Positions 24,901 through 36,903 are shown, counted from the first letter of the stretch. The stretch is 64,000 nt of DNA from Antedon mediterranea (GCF_964355755.1 NC_092679.1:5518001-5582000); one strand, 5' to 3'. Notes: a model not told the origin generated them from the letters alone. Numbers and translations: made by a program.

Positions 24901-27900
24901 TACCTGAATGGTATGAGGCATCAGAACTTTCTTCACTGGTTGTGAAACTGAATACTGATCGTGGCCGTTTTGTATGCCGAGTGTGGTCCCCCTGTCGAGT
25001 GCCTACTCCTCCTTGAGTGTCAGTACAACCTTGAGTATCTGCTCCCCCTTGTGTGGGTGCACCTTTGATTGATGAAGCATCCATAGATGAAACTACTCCT
25101 TGTAGATTATATAAATGTTCTATACCTCCTAAAAGTTAATATTCATTTTTTCAAAAATTAAACCTTAATTATTTAATTTAATAATTTAATAATTATTATT
25201 AATTAGTAGTTTTTAGTAATTAACATTTACAGTCAATTCTCCTAATACCAGACATTCTTGTTCAGCTGGCCTTTTTCATAAATCTTAAAATTTATTTACA
25301 ATTTACATGTGTTTTGTTGGTAAAAAAAGAATTTTAGACCTGTGAATCTCAAGCAAAGTCTGTTTGTGGGAGAATTTCCAGTTTCAGGGAGTCCTTAAAT
25401 TGAGAATGTCAACCTCATTAACTAACATAATATACTATTAACCATTACTATTATCAATTCAATCCACAAACTCATTTCTTTCAAAATTGACCAATCAACT
25501 GTGTTATACTAACTTTACACACCCGTTAGTTTTGTAAATTCGACAGCAATAAAAATGAATACAGCTTTCTGAATTTAGATTAAGCATGCGTACTGTACAT
25601 AAATTGGAAGCTATTAATCAGGAAGCTAAAAGCTTGTAGATCTATCAGTCTAAGAAATCGGATATTCATGTCTTCAATTCTCGATTTATATCGGCTTTAC
25701 GTGATATTAGCTGTGCAATGTCCCAAAAGTGATTACTTTCTCAAATCAACATATTATATTATATTAAACGATATCAGAACTCCTCTAGTTGAACGATACA
25801 TATTTTGAATTGCTATAAAAATTACACCCCATCAAAATCACTATAGACTATAGCATTTTTAAAAATCGCACACAATTTAGAATAAAATAAAATTTCATCA
25901 TTATATACAAAACAATGAACCAACCAACAATGTAATGAACATTGTTACTAACCCACATTTTAGGTGAGCTTATTTTACTAAAACATTAAGCAAGTTATTT
26001 TATTTTTATTTTATTACCTGTTATGCTGGAAAGATCAGGTTGAGTTCTAACTTTACTTATTTCAGAATTCTCAACTGGTGTTGAGTGGAGGTTCTTGTCT
26101 GTCCATGCATTCCAGTGTCCCTCTAGATTATTGTCAACTAAAAATAAATAAATTCACTTGCCCGTAACATGGGAATGAACCCCTCTTTCAAAACTAGCAG
26201 CAAAAGTGATGGTAGATAGGCTTAGCTAGCTCTTGACAGGTTTACCTTTTGTGGGATAAAAAAGTCTAAGCCCCCTATAAAGGTTTTATTCACTATGTCT
26301 TATGTCTCATGATTTATTTCAGAGTTTATTTTTACAATACATATTTTTTTAATAGTGAAAGAAGTAATTGTAAGAAAAAGAAACAATTATTTAAAGATAA
26401 TTATTACTTTGACTATTACAATAAAGGATTTAAAATATATGTATATGCTTGAGTACCTGGAATATCTGATAGATCACCGACAGATTGGTAGTCATGGATA
26501 GCAAGTGCCGTTGTCTTCTTCTGAAGCGTTGAGTTTGCTTGATTCATACCTGTGAACCTGCCAACTGATGGTCTCTTCTTTGGTATCACTTTGGACACTA
26601 ACGATGACAACAAGATAATCAATGTTCTAAATATTGTTGTTTATTTCGATGGCAATTATAATTATTTGTGCAGGGTTAAAAAATACATGTCTGCTTTATT
26701 GTCAACATCTATACAATTTTGAGATTAATTTGTTTACCTTCAGCTTTGTCTACACTATCAAACTAGTTTGACAAAAAAATGTGATGTGCCCATATATGGA
26801 CATGATGATGTCATATCTCTACCATATTTGGGCACATCTCACATTTTTGTCAAACTAGTTTGATAGTGTGGACAGAGTTTAAGTATAGTGTTAATAAAAC
26901 AAAATCTATCAAGTGGTCTTTTAATAGAAAGTGGTTCCCTTAATAAATGATCACTATTTAAGGTGGTCCCTTATTATAAAATATACTATTTAAGGTAATT
27001 CTTGTTATTTTAAGCAATTTTATAATCAAATGTTGCCTTAATTTCTAGTTGGGAGCAGGAAGGATAGTTTCACCTTTAATGTTTGCTTTTACGATTGTTA
27101 CCTCAAATTACCTTTGATAATAGAAATCGGTTTATATAAAGCTCTGTTTACACAATCAAACTTTATGTGACAAAAAAATGTGCCCATATATAGACATGAT
27201 GATGTCATATCAGGCTTTTAGATTGTGGTTGCCATATTATATTTAAGCTCAGCTTTTAAAACTTTGTTTTTATACATAATTTGTTTAAAAAATTGTTTAA
27301 AAACAATTGATGTGAAAGATATTATACACTACCTTTGATAACTGGTAGAAGTCCTTTGGCCTTTTTAGCTGTGAATGATATGGGTGTAATCTTGTGGAGG
27401 AAGCTGAACTGTACAGGTTCCAATGGTCTGGCTATGTCTGCTGCATAATCTAATTAAGGTTGTAAACATTTTATAACATTCAATTTAGGTTAGAATGAGC
27501 TCATTGTACTAAGCCTCTGCATTATGTGGTAGGGTGGCTAGTTCCTTTCCACGCCGCCTTATCCTCCCTAGTATTTTCAACCTGGTACTCTTTTACAGCT
27601 GAGTGGACTGGGAGTTGTCGGGAATTGAACCCGGGTCTCTATGTATGACAGTCAAGTGTCCTAACCACTCGGCTATCCAACTCCAACATTCAATTGATGT
27701 TTAATCCAATTAACCATATACTTTTAAGTTACATTGTCCTATTGGAAATATAATCCAAAACAACTTTTGATAAATAGGCCATTTGAATAGTTATTCACTT
27801 TGATCAACAATTTGACCAAAAAAGAATAAATATATTTTTAATTAATTTAAAGAAAAACATTGTCATCCAGTTTATTTAGCGTGGAATCAACAATGTTGTT

Positions 27901-30900
27901 AATTTCCTTTTCATCTTTATTTTTCATGTTTTGGGGACAACACATTTTTATTATCAAATTATCAAATCAAATTATTAACATAATTTTAGCCTAATTTGCT
28001 TTCTATTTCACTGACCGGCTGAGTAAACAAATTATAGCCCCATATTAGGAATATTTCTCTCAAGGTTCAGACATATTTATTAATATTCAATTATAAAAGA
28101 ATTTTATTAGAATCTTTTATCCCAACAGTTCAAATTGAAAACACTAAATTGTATGCAATTAGCCTAAAGCTAATTCCATTCTGAGTATTTTCCTAATGGT
28201 CTCAATTAAGTTTAAATCAATGACAAGTCACAGGATACTGCAACAGAAATGTAAGATTTATAAAGTACATATTTACACTGAATAGCAAATCACAATTTAT
28301 TCAATGTCCTAAGTAAGATATCTTGCTGTAGAACAACTCATAAAAACGTTCTGCCTAAGACCTTTAACACATGTTGCTGCATAAATATTAGAAGTCACTT
28401 TCTTTCAGAGATACACATGTTTAAATAGAAGTTCAAAATTTAGAAATGTATTATAAAAAATATATATTATAAAAATATAAATATATATATAAAAACACAA
28501 CAGCCAAAGTACATTAATTCTAAATCGTTAACCGCCTGGTGATCATACTGAACATGTATTAATTAATTTGAAACGATAAGATGAAGAAATCTGTAAGAAT
28601 GAGAAAAAGTCACTTCAACCGAGATTCAAACCCGGACCTCCCGCTTGATATGCAGGTGTCCTAACCATTAGACCACTGGGGCTTTCATGGTATTGTTAAA
28701 ACGCGTTTGGATAGTGACTCTTAACATTCTCGGCGTGGTACGGCGGAACAGCACTAGTCCTCAGTTGTACGCACGGGCATACACTATACAAAATAATATA
28801 TAAAAATATTAAATTTATTTCAACATGACACAAACTAAACTGATATGGAAAGAAAAACTGTATTAAACATTTTAAATTTTTTTAAATAAATAAATAAAAA
28901 TATTTTAACTTGACATAAACCTACTGCACTGATATGGAAAGAAATAACACTGTATATGAAAATCTAAATTTTATAGAAATCATTATCACTACCTGGTAAG
29001 TCGTGTCTAAGAGTTTCCATATCGAGAAATGTTTCTTCTTTTTCGTCATACGCTGTTTTATACGTCATGGTTGAGTCGGTACAGCAAAGTGTTGTATCTT
29101 CATCTAAAGAGAAGTCAACAAACTAGGTATTATAGATTCAATACTAACCAACGTTGCGTAATCTTTACGGCCATCACACTTATAAAATATGTCGGCTCAA
29201 CAATAAAATATTTCAAAATGAAACTACACTATTTAAAATTTTGTATCAGAATCAACATTTGCCGGACATTACTCTGTTATTCTACTGCAAATAATCATTT
29301 AAAAAATACACCAATTTATTTTTTAAATACATGTCAAACTTCATCCATTTTGTATTAAACAATATACTAAAACTGACAAGGTCAATAAATGTTGTAAAAA
29401 CACATTCATCGTGATTCTTCTATATTTTCTGACTTGTATAAATAATATTTAAAAAGTGTTGTCAAAGAGTCAATAAATGTTGTAAAAAAATTAATTCATC
29501 ATGATTCTTTGTATATTTTATGTTTTCTTATATAACATTAACAATAATATTTAAAAACTGTTAAAAAAACAGTCAATAAATTTTCATCATGTGATTATAA
29601 AGAAGAAATGTGACATATGTCATTGTCAATAAATAACACAATAACACAAACATTCAATTCTTGTACATTTTCTTATTTTGTAAGTGTAATCAATGAATAC
29701 ATTTATTACCGCTTGTTTTAAAAGAATGTACTAATATTAAGTTGTTTGCATTTAACTTATTTAAAACATATTTTATCTTAATTTGTCTACAATACAGCCT
29801 ACAGGCCTTGTCTTTTAAGGCGAGCGAGTGCGATCACTCACCTAACACCCTCCTAAACTACCCTTGAGGAGTGTGATTTACAACACGCTTAAATTTGGTA
29901 AACTTCTACACACCAAAATACAAACAGCACACCTACAGCAGTTTTAAGGAGTGCAATTTTTAGCACACCTATAATTTATTAAAGACAAGGCCTGAAAATG
30001 TAATGTTTATATTTTAAATATTATACATTTTTTAAATGCAATATTTATTTCTAAAGAGGTCTTGAAACAAATTTCTAAACAATGCAATAATGATAACAAA
30101 ATTTTATACATATTTCATTTACTTTTGTTGGCTTTGATGCTATTGTACTGTAGATACAGCTGTAGTTATCTGACTTTTTAATTGGGAGATGATATATGGT
30201 ATCTTCTTTACTTCATTTTATATCCATTAACAGATAACTCTGATGTAACACAATCGAAGCATGCTTTTTAGCATATCAGAAACAACTAATGGTTACATCC
30301 TAGGAATGATATAAACATATCTCTAATAAGATTCTCTATATGAAAATATCATACAACTACAGTATTCTAGTTGGCATAGATTAAACACGCACAACAAACT
30401 ATCTACATATATATGCTAGGTTAGCATTTAAGCATTAGTACTAATTGTTTTAAAGATATATTGTCCACCTGAAAAAATTATATTTTAAATTGTTGTTGTT
30501 GTTGAATGTGCCATTTTAATGTCACATAATACTAATATTTATCCATTTAAAAAAAAATTTGAATCAAAAATTGAATTTAAAGCAAAAAAAATAGTCAAAT
30601 TAGCTGCCAGCAAATGGGTTTTGGTTGAATTTAATTTTTTTTTTTTTCATTATAATTATGAAAAAACATTATTTTTTTTATTTTATTTTTTTTTACAGTT
30701 CAAGCGATTAACTTGATTAAACTACAAGATAACCTATTCGAAGTCTGATTTAATTAATTGTAATTTTTTATATTGGGGGGGGGGGGAGGGGTGGTGGACA
30801 ATACATCTTTAATGTTACTATCTTTTAGTTTATTTAGCTCAAATATGTCATTTTCGATCATATACTGTACTTTCTACACTGTAGAATTAATATATTCATT

Positions 30901-33858
30901 TTTTATGTACGCCACTCTAAATACAAGGGATAGAATATGCATATTTACTGATATTCAGTCATTTGACTCAAATATGTCATTTTGATTTATGTAAAATAGA
31001 ATTAATATAACAATTTATGTGTTAAGAGTTTAAGCCACCATGAATACTAGTGATTTATTAAGCATACAGAAACCTGTTTATTTTTATTACATGTAGATTA
31101 AAAATATTGAGTATACATAATTTAAATACATTACACGTTAAGCATTATAATTCATGGATGAACCGGATTGGTATTCAGATAATGTAGATAGTGTATTTTT
31201 TATATATCTAGGTTAATCCATTACTTATATTGATGGTAATCAAATTGAAAACTATTACTAATATATAAACTTAATATTACCTAACACTTAGGTCTACTAA
31301 TTCCTGTAGAGTATATGTATATATATATTATACTCTATCTATTAATACAATAATGTATACATTTAAAATATGTACATTACACTACAGATGTATAGTATTT
31401 TACCTGAGTCATCACTGTCCTCAAGGCAGGTTTGCGTTGATGAGGTATCCAGGTCAGTTGTCGTAAGGTCATCTGCAATCGTTTCCATACTGTCCGTTAG
31501 ACTACTTACGTCGTCGGAAGATTGGCCAGAAGTATTATTGTCCAATAAATTAACGATTGAGCATTCACTCACCTATGATATTTATAAAACAATGAGTTTT
31601 ACTTACAATGAGAATAGATGATACCATTATTATTGTTCTAAATTACATACACCTCAAAATAATAATCATCAAAAAAGCTTAAATTTGTAAGCTCTGTCTA
31701 TACTATCCAACTTCATGTGGCAAAAAAATGTGATGTGCCCATATATGGACATGATAATGTCATATCAATACCATATTTGGGCATATCACTACTATATTTA
31801 GGTACATATACACACTTTCTTTGTCAAACAAGTTTAATAGTGTAGACAGAGTTTTAGTTTGTACTTACAGCAGGAGTGTTTGTGAGCTGAGGGAGCTGTA
31901 CAGCTTCAGGACACTGGATGCTACTGTAACAAATACAGAATACATCAACAGCTACAATAAACATTACTATGTAAACTCATACATTATAAAACATGTCTGA
32001 CGACAAACAAATAACACCCTCAAGCTTGTATCATCGAAACACATCATTTAAATTTGAAGCGTGTCAATACCTAAAACCCTAAACTGCCTACAAGCATAGG
32101 CAATTTATATGCATGATAAACTAGGACTATACTGTTATGCTGCAACAATCTGCCACAAGCCTTAAACCAGCCCACACGTATTACTACTCAAACCCCCTGC
32201 TTGAATAGAAAAAGCCATTTATCATCCGTGTTGCATAAAATATTGACTTCTACCTTTAAATTTAAATAAATAAAGTTATAAATAAACATTTTATTATACA
32301 CAAATCATGTTTTTTTATTATTTATATCTATTCTGCTCAGTGAATAAATGTGTTGGTAAAAAAAATTTTTTTTTTAATCGTGTGAATATGTTTTTAATCC
32401 TATATACCACATTCAATTCAAATACTTTTCTTTTTTCTTATGCAAATTTAAACTTAATCTATTGAAGTCACTGTGCTCACTACAGTTCCTCACACCTAAG
32501 ATGTACAGTTGCTACAATTAACTGGTAAAAACCAGGAAGTTAATTCATTAGTTACTCCCTAAATTAATCTCTTAATTAAAAACTCTCTACTTCAGCTACC
32601 TACCTCAAATGGGCAGCATGTGCATCTTTATTGTCTATCAAATCTTGGCACTCTGGTTCTGATTCTTCTATTAGCTTCAAGTGACCTCTGCTGACTGACA
32701 TTGCACCTGTAATAAAATGATAATTTTGTTAGATATTAATAATCATAATATACTCTGAAAAAGCCAATTATTCCTTCCTAGAAAAAGAATTTTCAATGTG
32801 ATTGCACTGTTTTGACAAAATTCTGGCACACTGGTAGCACTTAGGATTTGAACCCAAGAACTTAGCATTGGCAAGCAATTAGCATTTTAATTTCTAAGCT
32901 GCAGTGTCACCATTTTTAAACACATGGACCTATGTAGATTAATCAATTTACACAGACAAGCAGTAACGGGGTAAGCGGAAAAAACAGCATAGCTGGTCCC
33001 ACATAGAATCTGTATCTATCCTGAGTGGAAACCACCCGCAGTGTGTAAATGGTCATAAGGAATAACATAGATTCTATATTTTTATTACCGTTACCACTCT
33101 GTTCTGTGTAAATTGGCCTTTAGAGTTCATTCTGCCAATTACGTTGATTTTTATTTATACCTTTTTTCTTGTGGAAAGGTGATCCTATTCTCTTGCCTGC
33201 TACTTTAAGTGTTGGTTCATCATTACTAATATTCTTTAATGGACGAGCATGCTTTGCTTTTCTAAATAACAAATCAGATATATTTAGTGGCTTAAAAAAT
33301 CAATTAAGATTGGTATGTTGATTCAAGTACATCATGTTCATTAATATTCTTCTCGCGTAGAGAGCTGAACCTACTACATACTGTTAATAAAAAATGATTA
33401 AATAATGCATTGATATGTAATACCTTTGAGAGAGAGAGATAAACCGGTCATCATCAGACCAAGCTTCAGGGTACATCCTACTCCGCAGAAAACGAGGTCG
33501 TTTAACTGTTAAAATATTAAATATATAATTTATGGTGTATAGAGAACTACAGTAGAAGTTGGGTTCAACTTTAAAAGCAAGTAGATTATTACATTCATAA
33601 TTTTTTTTTTTTTTCTTTATTCATTTTCTTTAGAAACATTTTATTACTATAGATAGTAGGCTATCATTTCATATTCTAAACATCATAGGCCTACAGTTTA
33701 CACTATGATGAATTATTAATATTAGTAATGTGTTCACCTTGTTGTACTGGGTTGGTTGTTTTTAATCCTGTTGGTACAAACTTGTCATCTTTCCAAATTC
33801 TAACTGTTTTTCGAGAATATGTTTTAACAAACAAGTTTCTTTCACTTTTTGAAGTCAT
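21928..33858 (-). CDS. Unrecognised 729-aa protein, candidate PDS5/PP1-binding mitotic factor
   Basis: Eighteen minus-strand coding exons, all in phase: 33858-33738, 33505-33424, 33261-33161, 32706-32604, 31923-31869, 31572-31404, 29103-28993, 27449-27333, 26597-26457, 26137-26018, 25128-24904, 24677-24613, 24272-24126, 23710-23594, 23097-22984, 22881-22702, 22253-22203 and 22098-21928. The 51-nt exon 17 has the weakest acceptor. I know no homologue with this layout. Visible features: KTYSRK at 12-17, the [K/R][S/T]YSR motif by which WAPL and sororin bind PDS5; a basic patch KRPRFLRSR; CDK-like sites SPFHKK, STPIRKK and ITPTK; acidic serine-rich stretches; KHVSF (480-484) and SILKK (515-519), matching the RVxF and SILK classes of PP1 docking motif; and a C-terminal block EKFNEYSYLPAGKFVQYKS, perhaps the most conserved part. 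No enzymatic domain. Composition suggests intrinsic disorder. Divergent promoter shared with the gene at 35751. The gene structure is well supported; the function is inference. Confidence 0.75.
22534..22658. mobile_element. MITE family 1 copy
   Basis: CTCTGTCTACACCATCAAAC on the left and GTGTAGACAGAGCTTA on the right; interior GTGATGTGCCCAAATATGG. Just beyond exon 16 of the minus-strand gene. Confidence 0.85.
23221..23352. repeat. 51-bp tandem repeat, about 2.5 copies
   Basis: Unit contains GATGGCAGCATTCGACAC and GGACCCTTAGGGGAGAAGAC; copies differ at a few bases. In an intron. Confidence 0.85.
23800..24010 (+). repeat. SINE family A, 5' portion
   Basis: GGCCAAGTGGTTAAGACAG resembles a tRNA box A, and ATAAGGACCATAAACTG and CCAGTGTACACATCTGG match the copy at 49976. 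It ends in a long G-run at 24030-24045. Confidence 0.7.
24335..24590 (-). repeat. SINE family B copy
   Basis: Shares TTTTTGGATCAAACA, ATGCAGCTAGTAATCAGTGC and a CTGTCTTGCCTAAGAATAC block with 18950-19235. It ends 22 bp before exon 12 of the minus-strand gene (lower border 24613). Confidence 0.7.
26742..26881. mobile_element. MITE family 1, best preserved copy
   Basis: 140 bp, almost a complete inverted repeat: TCTACACTATCAAACTAG and TTTGACAAAAAAATGTGATG pair with the right arm; the interior is ATGATGATGTCATATC. In an intron of the minus-strand gene. Confidence 0.9.
27138..27225. mobile_element. MITE family 1, truncated
   Basis: Left terminus AAAGCTCTGTTTACACAATC and interior ATAGACATGATGATGTCATA present; the right end is degraded. 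Confidence 0.6.
27520..27690 (-). repeat. tRNA-derived SINE fragment
   Basis: The complement reads as a tRNA-like head (GGATAGCCGAGTGGTTAGGA, then ACCCGGGTTCAATTCCCGAC) followed by a non-tRNA tail. Its head is the best preserved of the non-family-A SINEs. Confidence 0.65.
28611..28682 (-). repeat. tRNA-like sequence (tRNA-derived element or pseudogene)
   Basis: On the complement, box A (GTGGTCTAATGGTTAGGAC) and box B (CCGGGTTTGAATCTCGG) are almost perfect, the anticodon stem pairs (CCTGC/GCGGG, loop ATATCAA), and a T-run follows. The acceptor ends do not pair (GCCCCAG against TTGAAGT) and the loop would give anticodon ATC, which eukaryotic tRNA-Asp does not use, so I do not call it a functional tRNA. 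Confidence 0.6.
31688..31855. mobile_element. MITE family 1 copy
   Basis: AAGCTCTGTCTATACTATCC on the left, TAATAGTGTAGACAGAGTTT on the right; duplicated ATATTTGGGCATATC interior. Confidence 0.85.
32835..32920 (-). repeat. tRNA-like SINE head, degraded
   Basis: The complement has TTGGGTTCAAATCCTAAG (box B-like) and AAGCTTAGAAATT-type decayed box A; no pairing acceptor. Directly followed by the MITE at 32941. Confidence 0.4.
32941..33122. mobile_element. MITE family 3, CAATTTACACAGA termini
   Basis: Left end CAATTTACACAGACAAGCAG, right end CTGTTCTGTGTAAATTGGCC. A partial copy lies at 40693-40765. Confidence 0.75.
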
Positions 33859-34537
33859 TTTGTCACTTAATTTCTAAACTGTACAAAAACAAAAATGCCT
33901 TCTTTATGTTAAATAAAAATGCATTCAACAGGTATGCCCAAATATAGGCTAATATCATGGAGATACCATATTTGCATAGGCCTACTAGTATTGTTAGGCC
34001 TCTAGGCTTACCTACCTTTTGTAATATTAATGAATGGCAATGTTTTAGATTTCAAACAAGAAAAACATGAGTCAAGTCTACTGACACTGTTCTGTAGCCT
34101 AGGCTAAAAATAAACCTTATTTAATAAAGCAATAGTATGCCTAACTTACTAACCTATACTCAATACATCTAGCTAGACCCAGTAGGCTAGCTCTGCTGCT
34201 ACTACTAGCCTAGCTAGGCCCTATGAGTGCTGAGTGAGTCTGGAACGCAAAACCAACAACCCGGCGCCCGGCCAGCCAGTCTGCTCTGACTATTCAGATG
34301 GCTAGGCCTATTCTATTTCGATCTTATTGGCATTAACTTACTATAAATATGCCGGGGACCGGGAGAATACATTTATTTTTGCAGTTACCAATCTCTGGAT
34401 ACCTAGACCTATCTCGAAATTAATTAATTTTTGGAAAATAAAGCTGATCGTGTCTCCACCACCCACACGTCACAACACACACACGTCGTACGCAGAGCAG
34501 CAGCAGAGTTTGGCTCAACTTGTTTTCTTTATATACG

Positions 34538-34796
34538 ATTGGACGATTCTATTCCTATATGTAGGGGGTACGTTCTATAGATGTTTTAATCTTTGAGAAA
34601 AAGCTTTATATTGTCTGCAAACATCGGATTTACAAAACATTTTTTTAATTTAATTGATATATAAATTAACAATTATTCTATAACAATTAGATTTCTCTCT
34701 TTTATTCTATATGCTTTGTTCTGGAACTACCTCAAAAACTTTTTGAAACAATCTGAAAGGAAAGTCCAATCGTCTGCTTTTAAATAGCGCCACCAT
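34538..34796. promoter_or_regulatory. Likely bidirectional promoter with CCAAT and CHR-like elements
   Basis: Region between the divergent genes at 33858 (minus) and 35751 (plus). CCAAT boxes lie in opposite orientation at 34538-34542 (ATTGG) and 34766-34770. CHR-like TTTGAA is at 34742-34747, and 34778-34793 reads, on the complement, GGTGGCGCTATTTAAA, resembling a CDE/CHR tandem. CCAAT plus CHR is typical of G2/M genes controlled by NF-Y and DREAM/MuvB. A plus-strand non-coding exon probably ends at 34924 (GTG then GTAAGA). Confidence 0.4.
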
Positions 34797-35309
34797 CGGT
34801 AAAATCATATCAAAACTTTTCTGAGCATATCATCTGCGCATGCAAACCCACGTTGGTTTCCTCTCCTCTCTCTCTCGGCCCCGTGTGTGTATAGAAGGCC
34901 AGAGTATTCTATTTCTCAGTGGTGGTAAGAAATCACTTTTACTGAAAAAGAATTTACCAGAAGGAATACAATTTTAAATTATAGATAAACAAGATCTAGG
35001 CTAGGCTATGGGTCTACCAAAAAGATAGGCTCATAATATTATTATTATTGCATAGGCCTAGGCCTAATAAAAGATTAATTAAATTAAGGCCTAGAGGGCC
35101 TAGCCTAGCCCTAGGTAGGGCCTAGCTAGGCCTAGGTAGTAGCTAGGCCTAGCCTAGCTAGAGTAGAGGGCCTAGCTAGCTAGCTAGCTAGGTTGAATAG
35201 AATTAAGACCTAGCTAGCTAGGCCTAGATATTAGGGCTAAGGGGGCCTATGCTTAGGCTAGAGAGAGTAGTTGGGGGCGCTAGCTAGGCCTGTAGCCTAG
35301 CTAGCTAGG

Positions 35310-35356
35310 CTCACTCAGGACCTAGACTAGCACTGCTAGTCTAGGTCCTGAGTGAG
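35310..35356. repeat. Perfect 23-bp palindrome, 1-nt spacer
   Basis: Left arm begins CTCACTCAGGACCTAG; its exact complement follows after one base. In the leader intron of the gene at 35751, within CTAG/GGCCTA-rich sequence. Confidence 0.9.
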
Positions 35357-35384
35357 GACTTAATTCTTAATTCTTAATTTAATT

Positions 35385-35445
35385 CTGTCTATGATATGCC
35401 TAGATAAGCTGCTAGTAGCAGCTTATCTAGGCATATCATAGACAG
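35385..35445. repeat. Perfect 30-bp palindrome, 1-nt spacer
   Basis: Left arm begins CTGTCTATGATATGCC and ends AAGCTGCTA; the complement starts one base later. Only 28 bp from the previous palindrome. Confidence 0.95.
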
Positions 35446-35750
35446 TTATTAATAAATTAATAATATTAATACTAATAGATAGGCCTCTACTGTAGGTGGG
35501 TACTCTTTTAATTAATAATTATCAATAGTAAATATAGGCCTATGAGTATAGGCAAAGTATAGGCCTAGGACTCTCTAGGCAGTGTATATAGGGTAGGCCT
35601 AAGTATTACTACTAGACTACTAATATATCTATTATAGCGTAGGCCTATTACTTAGTATTTAGTAATACTATTAATTAGTTTAGCACTGACATTGTTTATT
35701 TTAAAAGATAATAACATCATTAGCAATGTCCCTTTTTATTATAGAAAATA

Positions 35751-36518
35751 ATGACTGACTTAAGAAGACAGACGATCTTGAATCAATCCGGCCATTCACC
35801 TTTTCAATCAGTTCCATATTCACCAGTAATCATGCCAACTAGAAGGTGGTCCTCACCAGCGGCCACTGTACCAGATTGGTCATCAGAAGACAAGAACCGT
35901 ATGGATGCCATATTACTTTAATACCACAGTCAATATGTTGACGTCAATTATAATAATAGACCTACAATAAATAAAAGCAAACCTTTTAAAACCATGGCAA
36001 AATATGGATATTAATTTCAATAATACGGTACTAATATTATTAAGACATTGTTAACAATTATGTTGTATTTATATTCATTTTTTTAAACAATTATACGTTT
36101 TTTAAAAAGAAAACTCGTTTGATCGAAATGTACCTCAGACTCCAATAAGTGTCACAAGCGCTTCCGATTTCCCGCCAACTACCCCGAAGATAGCCTCTAC
36201 ACCGCCAGGTACCGATTGTCAGCTACGAACACCAATGGTAGCCTCTACACCACCAGGTACGCTTTCTTAGTTTTTCGTTTTAAATTTTTAGAAAATATAA
36301 TTATTTTTATTATACTATAGCCTAATTGTAACTACTAATACCGTTTTTTAGATCAGCTAGTTCCTAGTACACCCATAGAGTACAGATTGTCCAGCAAAGT
36401 CCAACCATACTCAACCTCGAGACCAAATCGAAGCATTGAGCCATCACCTGTAGCAGATACAGGAATTCGGCAGTCAAATCTATTCGATGGAGATGACGAC
36501 GACATTTTCCCAACGTAA
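35751..36518 (+). CDS. Unrecognised 153-aa SP/TP-rich protein
   Basis: Coding exons 35751-35898, 36110-36256 and 36352-36518 join in phase; a leader exon likely ends at 34924 and the coding exon begins at 35745. The protein starts MTDLRRQTILNQSGHSPF, contains MPTRRWSSPAATVPDWSSED, and ends in the acidic tail SNLFDGDDDDIFPT. It has about ten SP/TP dipeptides, including two near-identical ASTPP blocks made by an internal duplication. Both copies of that block carry a GGTAC donor, so use of the first (after 36208) instead of the second (after 36256) would remove exactly 16 codons in frame. No domain, signal peptide or membrane segment. I do not recognise the family. SP/TP density and the shared divergent promoter suggest a small CDK/MAPK-regulated nuclear protein, but that is inference. 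AATAAA follows at 36693. Confidence 0.7.
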
Positions 36519-36692
36519 CTATCTTCACGAACAAGCCTATCATGAAGTTGTAAATGGAATTTTTTTCTAACGTTTTATGCAAAGTTCTGTTACACCACCT
36601 AACCGTTGATAACATCTCACACAGCATTACATAATTATGTTTTAATTGTTTTTTTGTATATTAATGAAATATGTTCAAACGTATACGTTGTC

Positions 36693-36698
36693 AATAAA
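36693..36698 (+). terminator. Polyadenylation signal of the 153-aa gene
   Basis: AATAAA 175 bp after the stop codon, followed by a T/G-rich stretch. Confidence 0.65.
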
Positions 36699-36903
36699 TT
36701 TTGTTTGACGAAATAACGCTTGTTCTGAATTCCACATCTGATGGATGCGTTGCCATGACGTCACAACTGTGATTAAGTACCGACCTAGATGGTGAACTAC
36801 GATGGTCTGTCTGTCGCCCTGAAGATTCTGTTCTTGGGTTCGTGTGAATTACTAATTATAGGCCTATTTATCACGAAATACATACTACCGCGGTGGATCA
36901 TCC

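Noticed and set aside
28611-28682. Functional tRNA gene
   Set aside because: Acceptor stem does not pair and the anticodon loop would give ATC; better explained as a tRNA-derived element.
21928-33858. Identification as haspin, WAPL or sororin because of KTYSR
   Set aside because: No kinase domain, no WAPL HEAT domain and no sororin C-terminal domain in the complete reading frame.
35385-35445. microRNA precursor
   Set aside because: A perfect stem with a one-base loop is unlike a Drosha/Dicer substrate; a recent palindrome is the simpler reading.
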